Position numbers and translations under genes: made by a program. The notes under the pieces were generated by a model. It did no database searches. It saw nothing but the letters and a program-made list of their open reading frames with translations, and was not told the origin of the DNA. A DNA stretch of 64,000 nt, taken from positions 124,001-188,000 of the forward strand of contig CAVXNM010000030.1 in NCBI GenBank assembly GCA_963763115.1, read 5' to 3'. The number at the start of each line of letters is the position of its first letter. The first letter of the stretch is position 1. The DNA comes from CAVQCA01 sp963763115. GTDB taxonomy: Bacteria; Pseudomonadota; Gammaproteobacteria; UBA9214. Below, in pieces: positions 32,947-42,514 of the stretch.

Positions 32947-33336
32947 ATGACGACAATGCCGAGCAAAGCGCTGGAGACCTTCTCCAATCCCCATCCGGAC
33001 CGCGATTACACTATCCGCATCCGTGTTCCTGAATTCACCTGCCTGTGCCCGAAAACCGGACAGCCGGATTTCGCCACCCTGACGCTGGAATACGTTCCCG
33101 ACCTGCTGTGCGTGGAGCTCAAATCCCTCAAACTCTACATCTGGTCCTTCCGCGACGAGGGCGCGTTCCACGAGGATGTCACCAACCGTATCCTCAATGA
33201 CCTGGTGGCGACCTGCGAGCCGCGGTTCATGCGCCTGCGGGCGGAATTCAATGTCCGCGGTGGCATTTATACCGACGTGGTCGTGGAACACCGCCAGCCC
33301 GACTGGAAACCGCAGCATTACGTTGAACTCGACTAG
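32947..33336 (+). CDS. queF: preQ1 synthase QueF (NADPH-dependent 7-cyano-7-deazaguanine reductase)
   Basis: Queuosine-pathway enzyme reducing the nitrile of preQ0 to the amine preQ1. At 129 residues it is the short, single-domain type (Bacillus YkvM-like). The catalytic Cys34 and Asp41 lie in LCPKTGQPDFA; SLKLYIWSFRDEGAFHEDVTN carries the NADPH and Glu/His residues. It may start at ATG 32947 or 32956. It is divergent from smc and stands alone. Confidence 0.95.
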   Translation: MTTMPSKALETFSNPHPDRDYTIRIRVPEFTCLCPKTGQPDFATLTLEYVPDLLCVELKSLKLYIWSFRDEGAFHEDVTNRILNDLVATCEPRFMRLRAEFNVRGGIYTDVVVEHRQPDWKPQHYVELD

Positions 33337-33390
33337 ACCAGAGCGGTTTGCGGTCACGCCCGCTATTCAGCGATTGGTTCAGAAACGACA

Positions 33391-33497
33391 TTCTCACCGC
33401 AAAGACGCAAAGAGCGCAGAGAAGTTCTTTTACGAAAACAAGTAAATTTCTTTGCGTTCTTTGCGTCTTTGCGGTGAATGGAATTTCCATGAACGGA
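33391..33497. repeat. GCAAAGACGCAAAG hairpin repeat, copy 2
   Basis: Left arm CACCGCAAAGACGCAAAG (33395-33412) pairs with CTTTGCGTCTTTGCGGTG (33459-33476). The flank ATGAACGGACACTA after the right arm corresponds to the GGACGGACACTA flank of copy 1, and here contains the start codon of the FGGY kinase gene. Confidence 0.8.
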
Positions 33498-34775
33498 CAC
33501 TACCTCGGGATAGATATTGGCACCTCGGGCTGTCGCGCCTGCCTCATCGACCGGGCGGCGCGCGTCCAGGCCAAGGCCACCGCATCCCTGCCCGACCCCG
33601 TTCAAGTCCACGCTGGATTAGAACAGGATGCGGAGATCTGGTGGACGGCGCTGGGCGTGGTGCTCGACCGGCTTGCCGCGATACTGCCGCTCGGCGGGGT
33701 CCAGGCCATTGCCATCGATGGCACCTCGGCCACCCTGCTGTGCTGTGACGCCGCGGGCACGCCCCTCGGACCGGCGCTGATGTACCACGATGCGCGCGCC
33801 ATCGAGCAGGCGCGGCGGATCGCCACGCTGGCGCCGCCGGAGAGCGCCGCCCATGGCCCCACCTCGAGCCTGGCCAAACTGCTCTACCTGCACGCCGCGG
33901 GACAGACACGCGAGGCTCGCCACGCCGTGCACCAGGCCGACTGGCTGGCGGGCCGGCTGGCCGGCCGCCAGGGCATCAGCGACGAGAACAACGCCCTGAA
34001 GCTGGGCTACGATGCGGTCAATCGCGTCTGGCCAAGCTGGCTGGAGCACCTCGAAATCCCGCGAGCCCTGCTGCCCGAGGTGGTCCTGCCAGGCCGGCCG
34101 ATCGGAACGCTCGACCCCGCCTGGTGCAGTCGCTGGGGCTTCCCCGCCGCGACCCGCATCGTCAGCGGGACCACCGACAGCACGGCCGGGTTCATCGCGA
34201 CGGGCGCCGGCCCCGGCGAGGCCGTCACCTCGCTGGGCAGCACGCTGGTACTGAAGGTGTGCACGGGACACCCGGTGTACGCCCCGCACCATGGCATCTA
34301 CAGCCATCGGCTTGGAGACCACTGGCTGGTGGGCGGAGCATCGAACAGCGGCGGCGCCGTCTTGCGCCATTACTTCTCGCCCGCGGAGATCGATCGGCTC
34401 TCGGCGCGCGTGCAGCCCGGCAAACCCACCGGCCTGGACTACTATCCGCTGGCAGCGCCCGGCGAGCGCTTTCCGGAGTACAATCCGCGACTGCCGCCGC
34501 GACTCGCGCCGCGACCGGCGGATGATGCGGAATTTTTCCAGGGCATGCTGGAAGGCATGGCCGCCATCGAACGGCGCGGCTACCGCCTGCTCGAGGAACT
34601 TGGCGCGCCCTACCCGCTGCGGGTCCACAGCGTCGGCGGCGGCGCGGCCAATACCGCCTGGCGGGCCATCCGGGAAGAGCTGCTCGGGATCCCGGTCGAC
34701 GTTGCCGAACACCAGGATGCCGCCTACGGCGCAGCCCTGCTCGCCCGTCGCGGCGTGGAAGGAGACAGCTTATGA
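33489..34775 (+). CDS. FGGY-family carbohydrate kinase, probable D-ribulose kinase
   Basis: Sugar kinase of 428 residues with two actin-like domains. The N-terminal phosphate loop YLGIDIGTSGCRACLID and the C-terminal SVGGGAANTAWRAI with DVAEHQDAAYGAALLA are typical. It is shorter than xylulokinase (~490) and resembles the cyanobacterial/plant D-ribulokinase group, so D-ribulose is the likeliest substrate; this is inference. The start ATG at 33489 lies in the conserved flank of a hairpin repeat, and no good ribosome site is seen. Its stop overlaps the cysZ start by 4 bases. Confidence 0.85.
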   Translation: MNGHYLGIDIGTSGCRACLIDRAARVQAKATASLPDPVQVHAGLEQDAEIWWTALGVVLDRLAAILPLGGVQAIAIDGTSATLLCCDAAGTPLGPALMYHDARAIEQARRIATLAPPESAAHGPTSSLAKLLYLHAAGQTREARHAVHQADWLAGRLAGRQGISDENNALKLGYDAVNRVWPSWLEHLEIPRALLPEVVLPGRPIGTLDPAWCSRWGFPAATRIVSGTTDSTAGFIATGAGPGEAVTSLGSTLVLKVCTGHPVYAPHHGIYSHRLGDHWLVGGASNSGGAVLRHYFSPAEIDRLSARVQPGKPTGLDYYPLAAPGERFPEYNPRLPPRLAPRPADDAEFFQGMLEGMAAIERRGYRLLEELGAPYPLRVHSVGGGAANTAWRAIREELLGIPVDVAEHQDAAYGAALLARRGVEGDSL

Positions 34776-35506
34776 ATGACGCACTCAAGGGCATCGGCTA
34801 TATCAGGGAAGGCCTGCGCCTGATGCGCCAGCCGGGAGTGCGCCGTTATGTGGCCATGCCCCTGCTCATCAGCGTGGTGTTGTTCACCACGGCCATCCTG
34901 GTCGGTATTCATTGGCTGGAGATCCTGCTGGCCTGGCTGCTGGGCTGGCTGCCGGGCTGGCTCGACTGGCTGCGTTACCTGCTATGGCCGCTGTTCGCGC
35001 TTACCGGGGTGCTGCTGGTGTTCTATACCTTCAGCCTGCTCACCAACCTGGTCGCCGCGCCCTTCAACGGCCTGCTGGCCGAGGCCGTTGAACGCCACCT
35101 GGACGGCAGAACCATGGAGGATGCGGGCGGCTGGCAGGCGCTGCTCGGGGACATCCTCCCCAGCCTGTTCTCGGAACTGCGCAAGCTGCTCTACTTCGTC
35201 CTGCGCGCCCTGCCGCTCGGCCTGCTGTTCCTGATTCCGCCGGTGAATCTCGCTGCTCCCTTCCTCTGGGCGTTGTTCAGCGCCTGGATGCTGGCCATTG
35301 AATACGTGGATTATCCGATGGCCAACCACCGCCTGCATTTCTCGGAACAGCGCAAACGGCTGCGCGGGCGCAAGCTGCTGGCCTGGGGTTTCGGCGGTGC
35401 ATCGTTGCTGATGACCCTGATACCGGTGGTGAACTTCCTCGCTATGCCCGCCTCGGTCGCCGGCGCCACCGCGATGTGGGTCAGGGAATTCAAGCAACCC
35501 GCATAG
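34772..35506 (+). CDS. cysZ: Sulfate transporter CysZ
   Basis: Inner-membrane protein of 244 residues and four main transmembrane helices plus re-entrant hairpins. The family region GIGYIREGLRLMRQPGVRRY at the N-terminus and the conserved SLLTNLVAAPFNGLLAE motif are clear. CysZ imports sulfate for cysteine synthesis. It overlaps the kinase gene by ATGA; no metabolic link between them is obvious. It is convergent with the aminotransferase; the two stop codons lie in a small CATAGT/ACTATG stem. Confidence 0.92.
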   Translation: MNDALKGIGYIREGLRLMRQPGVRRYVAMPLLISVVLFTTAILVGIHWLEILLAWLLGWLPGWLDWLRYLLWPLFALTGVLLVFYTFSLLTNLVAAPFNGLLAEAVERHLDGRTMEDAGGWQALLGDILPSLFSELRKLLYFVLRALPLGLLFLIPPVNLAAPFLWALFSAWMLAIEYVDYPMANHRLHFSEQRKRLRGRKLLAWGFGGASLLMTLIPVVNFLAMPASVAGATAMWVREFKQPA

Positions 35507-35515
35507 TGTTGCGGA

Positions 35516-36676
35516 CTATGTCCCCAGGTATTCCTTCAGGCGGCGCACGCCTTCCTGCAGGTTTTCCAGCGAGGTGGTGTAGGCGAAGCGCACGTGACGT
35601 TCGGGCCGGTGGTCACCGAAATCGAGCCCGGGTGTGATCGCCACACCGGCCTCCTCCAGCAAGCACACCGAGAAGCCGTAGCTGTCGTCGGTGAATCGGC
35701 TGCAGTCGGCATAGAGGTAAAAGGCGCCTTCCGGTGTGCCGTCGATTCCGAAGCCGAGGCCGCGCAGGGCCGGCAGAAGGTAGTCGCGCCGCGCGCGGAA
35801 TTCCAGCCGGCGCGCCTCAAGGATGGCGATGTTGTCGGGGTCGAACGCCGAGAGCGCGGCGTACTGGGCCGGCGTCGGCGCCGCGAGATACAGGTTCTGC
35901 GCCAGCTTGTCGAGCCCGGCGACGGCCTCCCGCGGCGCCACCAGCCAGCCCAGGCGCCAGCCCGTCATGCCGAAGTATTTGGAGAAGCTGTTGATGACGA
36001 AAATGTCATCGGAAACGGCAAGCGCGGTATTCGCCGCCGCCCCGTAGGTGAGTCCGTGATAGATCTCGTCCACCACAAGGCGGCCGCCGTGCGACTGTGT
36101 CTCAGCAAACAGCGCGCGGATATCCGCTTCGGAGAGGAGCGTGCCGGTCGGATTGGAGGGTGAGGCCACCAGCAGCGCCGCCACGGACCCGGTCCAGGCG
36201 GCGCTGACACACGCGGCGTCCGGCTGGTAGTTTGTGGTGGCGTCGACCGGCAGACCGACCGGAACGCCGTTCAGCAGATGGACGAAATTGCGGTTGCACG
36301 GGTAGCCGGGATCGGCCATCAATACCCGGTCACCCGGATCGACCAGCATCGCCAGCACCAGCTGCAGGGCGGCCGAGGCGCCGGGCGTTATCACGATACG
36401 TTCCGCTTCAACCTCAACGCCATAACGCTCGCGGTAATACCCGGCCAGGCACCGGCGCAATGCCGGCAGACCCACTGCCGGGGTGTAGTGCGTCCGGCCC
36501 TCTCGCAGCGCGCGGATACCGGCGTCGATCACCGGTTGCGGTGTTACGAAATCCGGTTCGCCGATTTCCATATGAATGATCGAGCTTCCGCCGGCTTCCA
36601 GTTCCCGCGCACGCGCCAGCAGCGCCATCACGTGGAAGGGCTGAATGTGCGTCATCCGGCGGGCGGACCTGGACAT
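35516..36676 (-). CDS. Class I/II pyridoxal-phosphate aminotransferase
   Basis: Fold-type I aminotransferase of 386 residues. The PLP Lys is in INSFSKYFGMTGWRLGW; other cofactor contacts are in PGASAALQLVLAML, ASPSNPTGT and DEIYHGLTY. The C-terminal Arg for the substrate carboxylate is in RHVRFAYTTS. The substrate cannot be chosen from sequence. Its ATG overlaps the stop of the CbbY-like gene by one base (TAATG), so the two are translationally coupled. Confidence 0.9.
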   Translation of the reverse strand: MSRSARRMTHIQPFHVMALLARARELEAGGSSIIHMEIGEPDFVTPQPVIDAGIRALREGRTHYTPAVGLPALRRCLAGYYRERYGVEVEAERIVITPGASAALQLVLAMLVDPGDRVLMADPGYPCNRNFVHLLNGVPVGLPVDATTNYQPDAACVSAAWTGSVAALLVASPSNPTGTLLSEADIRALFAETQSHGGRLVVDEIYHGLTYGAAANTALAVSDDIFVINSFSKYFGMTGWRLGWLVAPREAVAGLDKLAQNLYLAAPTPAQYAALSAFDPDNIAILEARRLEFRARRDYLLPALRGLGFGIDGTPEGAFYLYADCSRFTDDSYGFSVCLLEEAGVAITPGLDFGDHRPERHVRFAYTTSLENLQEGVRRLKEYLGT

Positions 36677-37488
36677 TACCCGGACGACCCGGTGCGGCGC
36701 ACCTTCCAGGCGCAGGCGTGCAGACGGTGCAGGTAGGCGCTGTCGACCATCCCCCCGGGGTCAGGCTCGCCGGCGATCCGGTGACAGGGACTGCCGGGTT
36801 CGCCGAGTCCGTCGAGCACCACCGCGGCGCCGCTGAAATCCTGATCCCGGGTATACCCGTTGACGGTGATCAGAACCTCAACGCCCGCCTGTCTCGCAGA
36901 GATCAGGCCGTTAGCCGAATCCTCGATGGCGAGACAGCGCTCGGGTGGCAGGCCCAGCCGTTGCAGCGCATAGTGGTAAACATCCGGAGCGGGTTTCTTG
37001 TTGGGTGCAGCGTCGGCGGCCGCGATCAGCTCAAACCAGTCCGCGGCATTCGTGCTGAAACTGTGTTCGAGCAGGCTGTACACGTTCTCCGGCGTGGTGG
37101 TGGTCGCAATGGCCAGCCGCAGGCCCTGTGCCCGCGTTTCCCGGATCAGTCGCTCGACACCCGGGCGCAACGGGACGTCACCCCGCGAGAGCATCTGCAC
37201 ATAAATGCGGGTCTTGTCGCGGTGCAGTCCGGCGATAGTCGCATCGAGATCGCCCGCCGGCCGGAAAGACGGCGCATATCGGTCCAGGAAAAAGCGAATG
37301 CGCTCCCGCCCGCCGGTGACCAGCAGCAACTCTTCATAGAGCGCTTCGTCCCAGTACCAGTCCAGACCGGCGTCCGAGAATGCCGCATTAAACGCCAGTC
37401 GGTGCGTTTCCTCGGTATCCGCAAGGGTGCCGTCGACATCGAACAACAGGGCCTCGAGCGCGGGTACTGCCAATGCATCGTGATACAT
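36676..37488 (-). CDS. cbbY: CbbY-type HAD phosphatase
   Basis: HAD phosphatase of about 270 residues. FDVDGTLADTEETHRLAFN (Asp17 and Asp19 from the chosen start), GLDWYWDEALYEELLLVTGG and EDSANGLISARQAG match CbbY. This is the phosphatase that removes the Rubisco inhibitor xylulose-1,5-bisphosphate in Calvin-cycle organisms. Start is uncertain: ATGs at 37488 and 37518 and a TTG at 37548 share the frame. The C-terminus is about 15 residues longer than usual. Finding it suggests, but does not prove, autotrophy. Confidence 0.85.
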   Translation of the reverse strand: MYHDALAVPALEALLFDVDGTLADTEETHRLAFNAAFSDAGLDWYWDEALYEELLLVTGGRERIRFFLDRYAPSFRPAGDLDATIAGLHRDKTRIYVQMLSRGDVPLRPGVERLIRETRAQGLRLAIATTTTPENVYSLLEHSFSTNAADWFELIAAADAAPNKKPAPDVYHYALQRLGLPPERCLAIEDSANGLISARQAGVEVLITVNGYTRDQDFSGAAVVLDGLGEPGSPCHRIAGEPDPGGMVDSAYLHRLHACAWKVRRTGSSG

Positions 37489-37564
37489 AGTCAGGGTATT
37501 TAAAGAGTTGGCCGGCATCGCCGGGATGCGCCCGGCGGGCTTGTTCAACGCCGCAGCACCGTTC

Positions 37565-37592
37565 TTGACTAATGGCGAAAGAGGCGTATAAA
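37565..37592 (+). promoter_or_regulatory. Sigma-70 promoter for dksA
   Basis: TTGACT (37565-37570) and TATAAA (37587-37592) with a 16-bp spacer. The dksA start is about 115 bp downstream, leaving a long AT-rich leader with a GGAG ribosome site near 37695. Confidence 0.65.
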
Positions 37593-37708
37593 TAACGCCC
37601 CTGTAACGTAATGGCTGCCAATAATCAGCATTTTTACAATGACTTGAGATGTTAATTACTTGAATGTGAAACAGTTGGCCAATGCGGCTGTTTCCGGAGA
37701 TAGTTTAC

Positions 37709-38398
37709 ATGGCTGTCAAAAAGAAAACAGCGAAACCCAAGGCTACGGCAAAGAAGAAGGCTGCCGTAAAGAAGCCCGTGGCAAAGAAGACAGCCAGCCG
37801 AAGCGCTCCGCCCAAAAAAACCGGCAGCAGTAAATCCGCCAGCAGTAGTAAAACCGCGAAAAAGGCCGCGCCGGTTAAAAAATCAGCGCCCGCGGGCAAG
37901 CCCGCCGCGAAGAAAAAAACCGCAGCGGCGAAAACCACCAGGGCAGCGCCGGTCAAGAGCAAGGCGGCCACCGGCAGGAGCAAGGTAGGACCGGTGCCGG
38001 GCATTGCGGCCTATCCTGAAACCCGGGGCGAGGAATACATGAATGAGGCCCAGGTCGCGCACTTCAGAAACATTCTGCTGACCTGGAAAAAGGAACTGAT
38101 GGAAGAGGTGGACCGCACGGTACACCACATGCAGGATGACGCGGCGAATTTCCCCGACCCGAACGACCGGGCGACGCAGGAATCGGAATTCAGCATGGAA
38201 CTGCGCGCCCGGGACCGGGAGCGCAAGCTGATCAAGAAAATCGACGAGGCGCTCGGTCATCTCGACGACAAAGAATACGGCTACTGCGAAGCCTGCGGTG
38301 TCGAAATCGGTGTGAGGCGCCTCGAGGCCCGCCCGACCGCAACTCTGTGCATCGATTGCAAGATACTCGACGAGATCCGGGAGAAACAAATGGGATAA
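37709..38398 (+). CDS. dksA: RNA polymerase-binding factor DksA with Lys/Ala-rich N-terminal tail
   Basis: Stringent-response factor that acts with ppGpp in the RNA polymerase secondary channel. The C-terminal ~130 residues are ordinary DksA: coiled-coil tip DPNDRATQES and zinc finger CEACGVEI ... CIDC. It is preceded by about 95 residues almost wholly of Lys, Ala, Pro, Ser and Thr (VKKKTAKPKATAKKKAAVKK onward), like histone H1 or AlgP tails; total length is 229 against ~150 for E. coli. The ATG at 37709 has a GGAG site; the upstream frame is not needed. gluQ follows, as usual. Confidence 0.95.
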   Translation: MAVKKKTAKPKATAKKKAAVKKPVAKKTASRSAPPKKTGSSKSASSSKTAKKAAPVKKSAPAGKPAAKKKTAAAKTTRAAPVKSKAATGRSKVGPVPGIAAYPETRGEEYMNEAQVAHFRNILLTWKKELMEEVDRTVHHMQDDAANFPDPNDRATQESEFSMELRARDRERKLIKKIDEALGHLDDKEYGYCEACGVEIGVRRLEARPTATLCIDCKILDEIREKQMG

Positions 38399-38424
38399 GC
38401 TTCCCGCCCGAAGATTTCATCCAT

Positions 38425-38458
38425 GCTGAAAGCCGGCTCACGCCGGCTTTAGCATTTT
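38425..38458 (+). terminator. Rho-independent terminator after dksA
   Basis: A GC-rich stem, GCTGAAAGCCGGC / GCCGGCTTTAGC with a TCAC loop and one bulged base, is followed by ATTTT. It starts 26 bases after the dksA stop, before gluQ, so dksA is mostly transcribed alone with read-through into gluQ. Confidence 0.75.
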
Positions 38459-38472
38459 CGCTTCGACAGACA

Positions 38473-39402
38473 ATGTCCTGTTCAGTTACACACAGCAGAC
38501 CCTACCGCGGCCGCTTCGCACCCTCGCCGACCGGTCCGCTGCATTTCGGGTCCCTGATCGCCGCGGTCGGCAGTTATCTCGATGCGCGCCATCATCACGG
38601 CGAGTGGCAATTGCGCATCGAGGACATCGACCCGCCGCGCGAGGTGCCCGGCGCCACCAACGACATCCTGAGGACCCTCGAGGCGTTCGGCCTGGAATGG
38701 GATGGCCCGGTAACCTACCAGAGTCGGCGCAGTGACCGGTACGAAGCGGCGATCGAACGACTGAAACGGCTCGGATTTATATTCGGCTGCGCGTGCACAC
38801 GCAAGGAGATCCCGGACAACGGACTACCAGGCGCCGGCGGCGCGGTGTATCCGGGCACCTGCCGCCGGGGACTACCGCCGGGACGCAGGGCGCGTTCGCT
38901 GCGGGTACGCGTCGATGACAGCACCATCGACGTGCAGGACCGTCTGCAGGGTCACATTCGACAGTCGCTGCCCGAGGAGGTGGGTGATTTTGTCGTGCGC
39001 CGCGCGGACGGCCTCATCGCCTACCAGCTCGCCGTCGTGGTCGACGATGGCGAGCAGCGGATAAGCCATATCGTTCGCGGCTCCGACCTGCTCGATTCGA
39101 CGCCGCGGCAGATCTACCTGCAGCGGTTGCTCGGATTGCCCGAACCCGACTACCTGCACCTGCCGGTGGCCGTGAACGGTGCTGGCGTGAAACTCGCCAA
39201 ACAGACGCAGGCCCGCGAGGTCAGGCAAGAGCATGCCGGCCGCATCCTGCAGGATGTGCTGCGCTTCCTGCACCAGCAACTCCCCGAGTCGGCCGACGAT
39301 GCCACACCGGAAGAACTCCTGCAGTGGGCGATCGCACACTGGAACGTCAACTCCCTGCCCTCCGGCCGCACTTTCTCCTCACCTGCACAATACAGCAACT
39401 AG
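38473..39402 (+). CDS. gluQ: Glutamyl-Q tRNA(Asp) synthetase GluQRS
   Basis: Truncated glutamyl-tRNA synthetase paralogue that attaches glutamate to queuosine in tRNA-Asp, 309 residues. FAPSPTGPLHFGS is the HIGH-type region, a zinc site lies in CACTRKE ... YPGTC, and the KMSKS-type loop is KLAKQ. It lacks the anticodon-binding domain, as expected. The ATG at 38473 follows the terminator. Both queF (32.9 kb) and gluQ act on queuosine, so that pathway is present. Confidence 0.95.
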   Translation: MSCSVTHSRPYRGRFAPSPTGPLHFGSLIAAVGSYLDARHHHGEWQLRIEDIDPPREVPGATNDILRTLEAFGLEWDGPVTYQSRRSDRYEAAIERLKRLGFIFGCACTRKEIPDNGLPGAGGAVYPGTCRRGLPPGRRARSLRVRVDDSTIDVQDRLQGHIRQSLPEEVGDFVVRRADGLIAYQLAVVVDDGEQRISHIVRGSDLLDSTPRQIYLQRLLGLPEPDYLHLPVAVNGAGVKLAKQTQAREVRQEHAGRILQDVLRFLHQQLPESADDATPEELLQWAIAHWNVNSLPSGRTFSSPAQYSN

Positions 39403-39437
39403 CGCAAATCCGCGCTGGCGTCAGCATTTTCCGTATA

Positions 39438-39467
39438 TATAATGGCTGACCCTGGCGTTTAAGCTGC
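39438..39467 (+). promoter_or_regulatory. Candidate promoters upstream of acs
   Basis: A perfect TATAAT is at 39438-39443, with a poor -35. A sigma-54-like pattern, TGGC at 39453-39456 and TGC at 39465-39467 with the consensus 8-base gap, lies 31 bases before the acs ATG. Either could drive acs; the second could be chance. Confidence 0.35.
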
Positions 39468-39498
39468 GCTGGCCGCCCATACAACCGGAGAAAGTTGC

Positions 39499-41429
<1,931 letters not shown>

Positions 41430-41430
<1 letters not shown>

Positions 41431-42419
41431 TGAAACCGGAGCCCGGCCGCGCGCGCGGGATGATCACAGCCAGTGCGTTTCGCCCGGCCTGGTGGCTGCC
41501 GGGCCCACACCTGCAGACGATCTATCCGAGTCTGCTGCGGCGCCGCCGCCATCCCGAACTGAAACGGGAACGGCTGGAACTCCCGGACGGGGATTTCGTC
41601 GACCTCGACTGGACCCGGAACGACGGCCGGGCGCTGGTACTGGTCCTGCACGGGCTGGAAGGTTCGCTCGAATCCCACTACACGGGCGCCATTCTCGAGG
41701 CGCTGGCCGCCGCCGGATATCGGGCGGTGCTGATGTATTTCCGCGGCTGCAGCGGGGAGCCCAACCGCCGCGCGCGCAGCTACCACTCCGGAGATACCGC
41801 GGACCTGCAGACGGTCATTGCGCACCTCGTTGGGCGCATCGACCCGAAACCGCTCGCGGTCATCGGGTTCTCGCTGGGCGGCAATGTCCTGCTGAAAGCG
41901 CTGGGCGAAGGCGCGGGCATGGAACCTGTCCATACGGCCGTCGCCGTCTCCGTGCCGTTCGACCTGGATCGCGCCGCCTGGCGCCTCGAGCAGGGCGTTT
42001 CACGGATTTACCAGCGTTACCTGCTGAACAAGCTGCGCCGCTCCTACCGGGCGAAGCTGCCAGGCCACACCATGCCGGTCAGTCCGGAGCGCCTCGACGC
42101 GCTCGACACCTTCCGCAAATTCGACCACGAGGTCACGGCGCCGCTGCATGGATTCCGCGATGTGGACGATTACTACGGCCGATCGAGCAGCCGGCAGTAT
42201 CTGCACACGATCACCATACCCACGCTCATCCTGCACGCAATCGATGATCCCTTCATTCCCGGGGACGCGATTCCAACGGACGGCGAACTCGGCCCCGGCG
42301 TCACGCTGGAACTGTCACGCCGCGGCGGTCACGTCGGCTTTGTCGAAGGCAACCTTCCGTTCCGGGCACGCTACTGGCTGGAGGCGCGTATCTGCACGCA
42401 TTTGCGCGAACGGCTCTGA
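41430..42419 (+). CDS. YheT family alpha/beta hydrolase
   Basis: Alpha/beta-hydrolase of 329 residues, COG0429 type. The N-terminal WWLPGPHLQTIYPSLLRR is the family hallmark; the nucleophile Ser is in IGFSLGGN, the acid in HAIDDPFIP and the His in RRGGHVGFVEG. Physiological substrate is unknown. It starts at ATG 41430, overlapping the acs stop (TGATG), and is likely co-expressed with acs. Confidence 0.9.
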
Positions 42420-42462
42420 GCTGTCACCTGCGGCGGAGCCCCATGCCGGACGTCTCCAGTCA

Positions 42463-42490
42463 TGACACGCCGTGAATACGTCCCGGCACA
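42463..42490 (+). repeat. Folded-repeat core, degraded copy
   Basis: TGACACGCCGTGAATACGTC matches the core of the element at 16986-17090 with one or two changes, but the long arms are not preserved. It sits between the convergent yheT-like and histidine kinase genes. Confidence 0.5.
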
Positions 42491-42514
42491 CCCGACGGCC
42501 GCTTTTACTTTGCC

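Noticed and set aside
35502..35520. CATAGT/ACTATG stem as a bidirectional terminator between cysZ and the aminotransferase
   Set aside because: Only a 6-bp AT-rich stem with no U-tract; it is formed by the two stop codons and is probably chance.
37740..37990. Tandem repeat or CRISPR-like pattern in the AAG/GCC-rich stretch
   Set aside because: This is the codon pattern of the Lys/Ala-rich DksA tail; there is no regular repeat-spacer structure.
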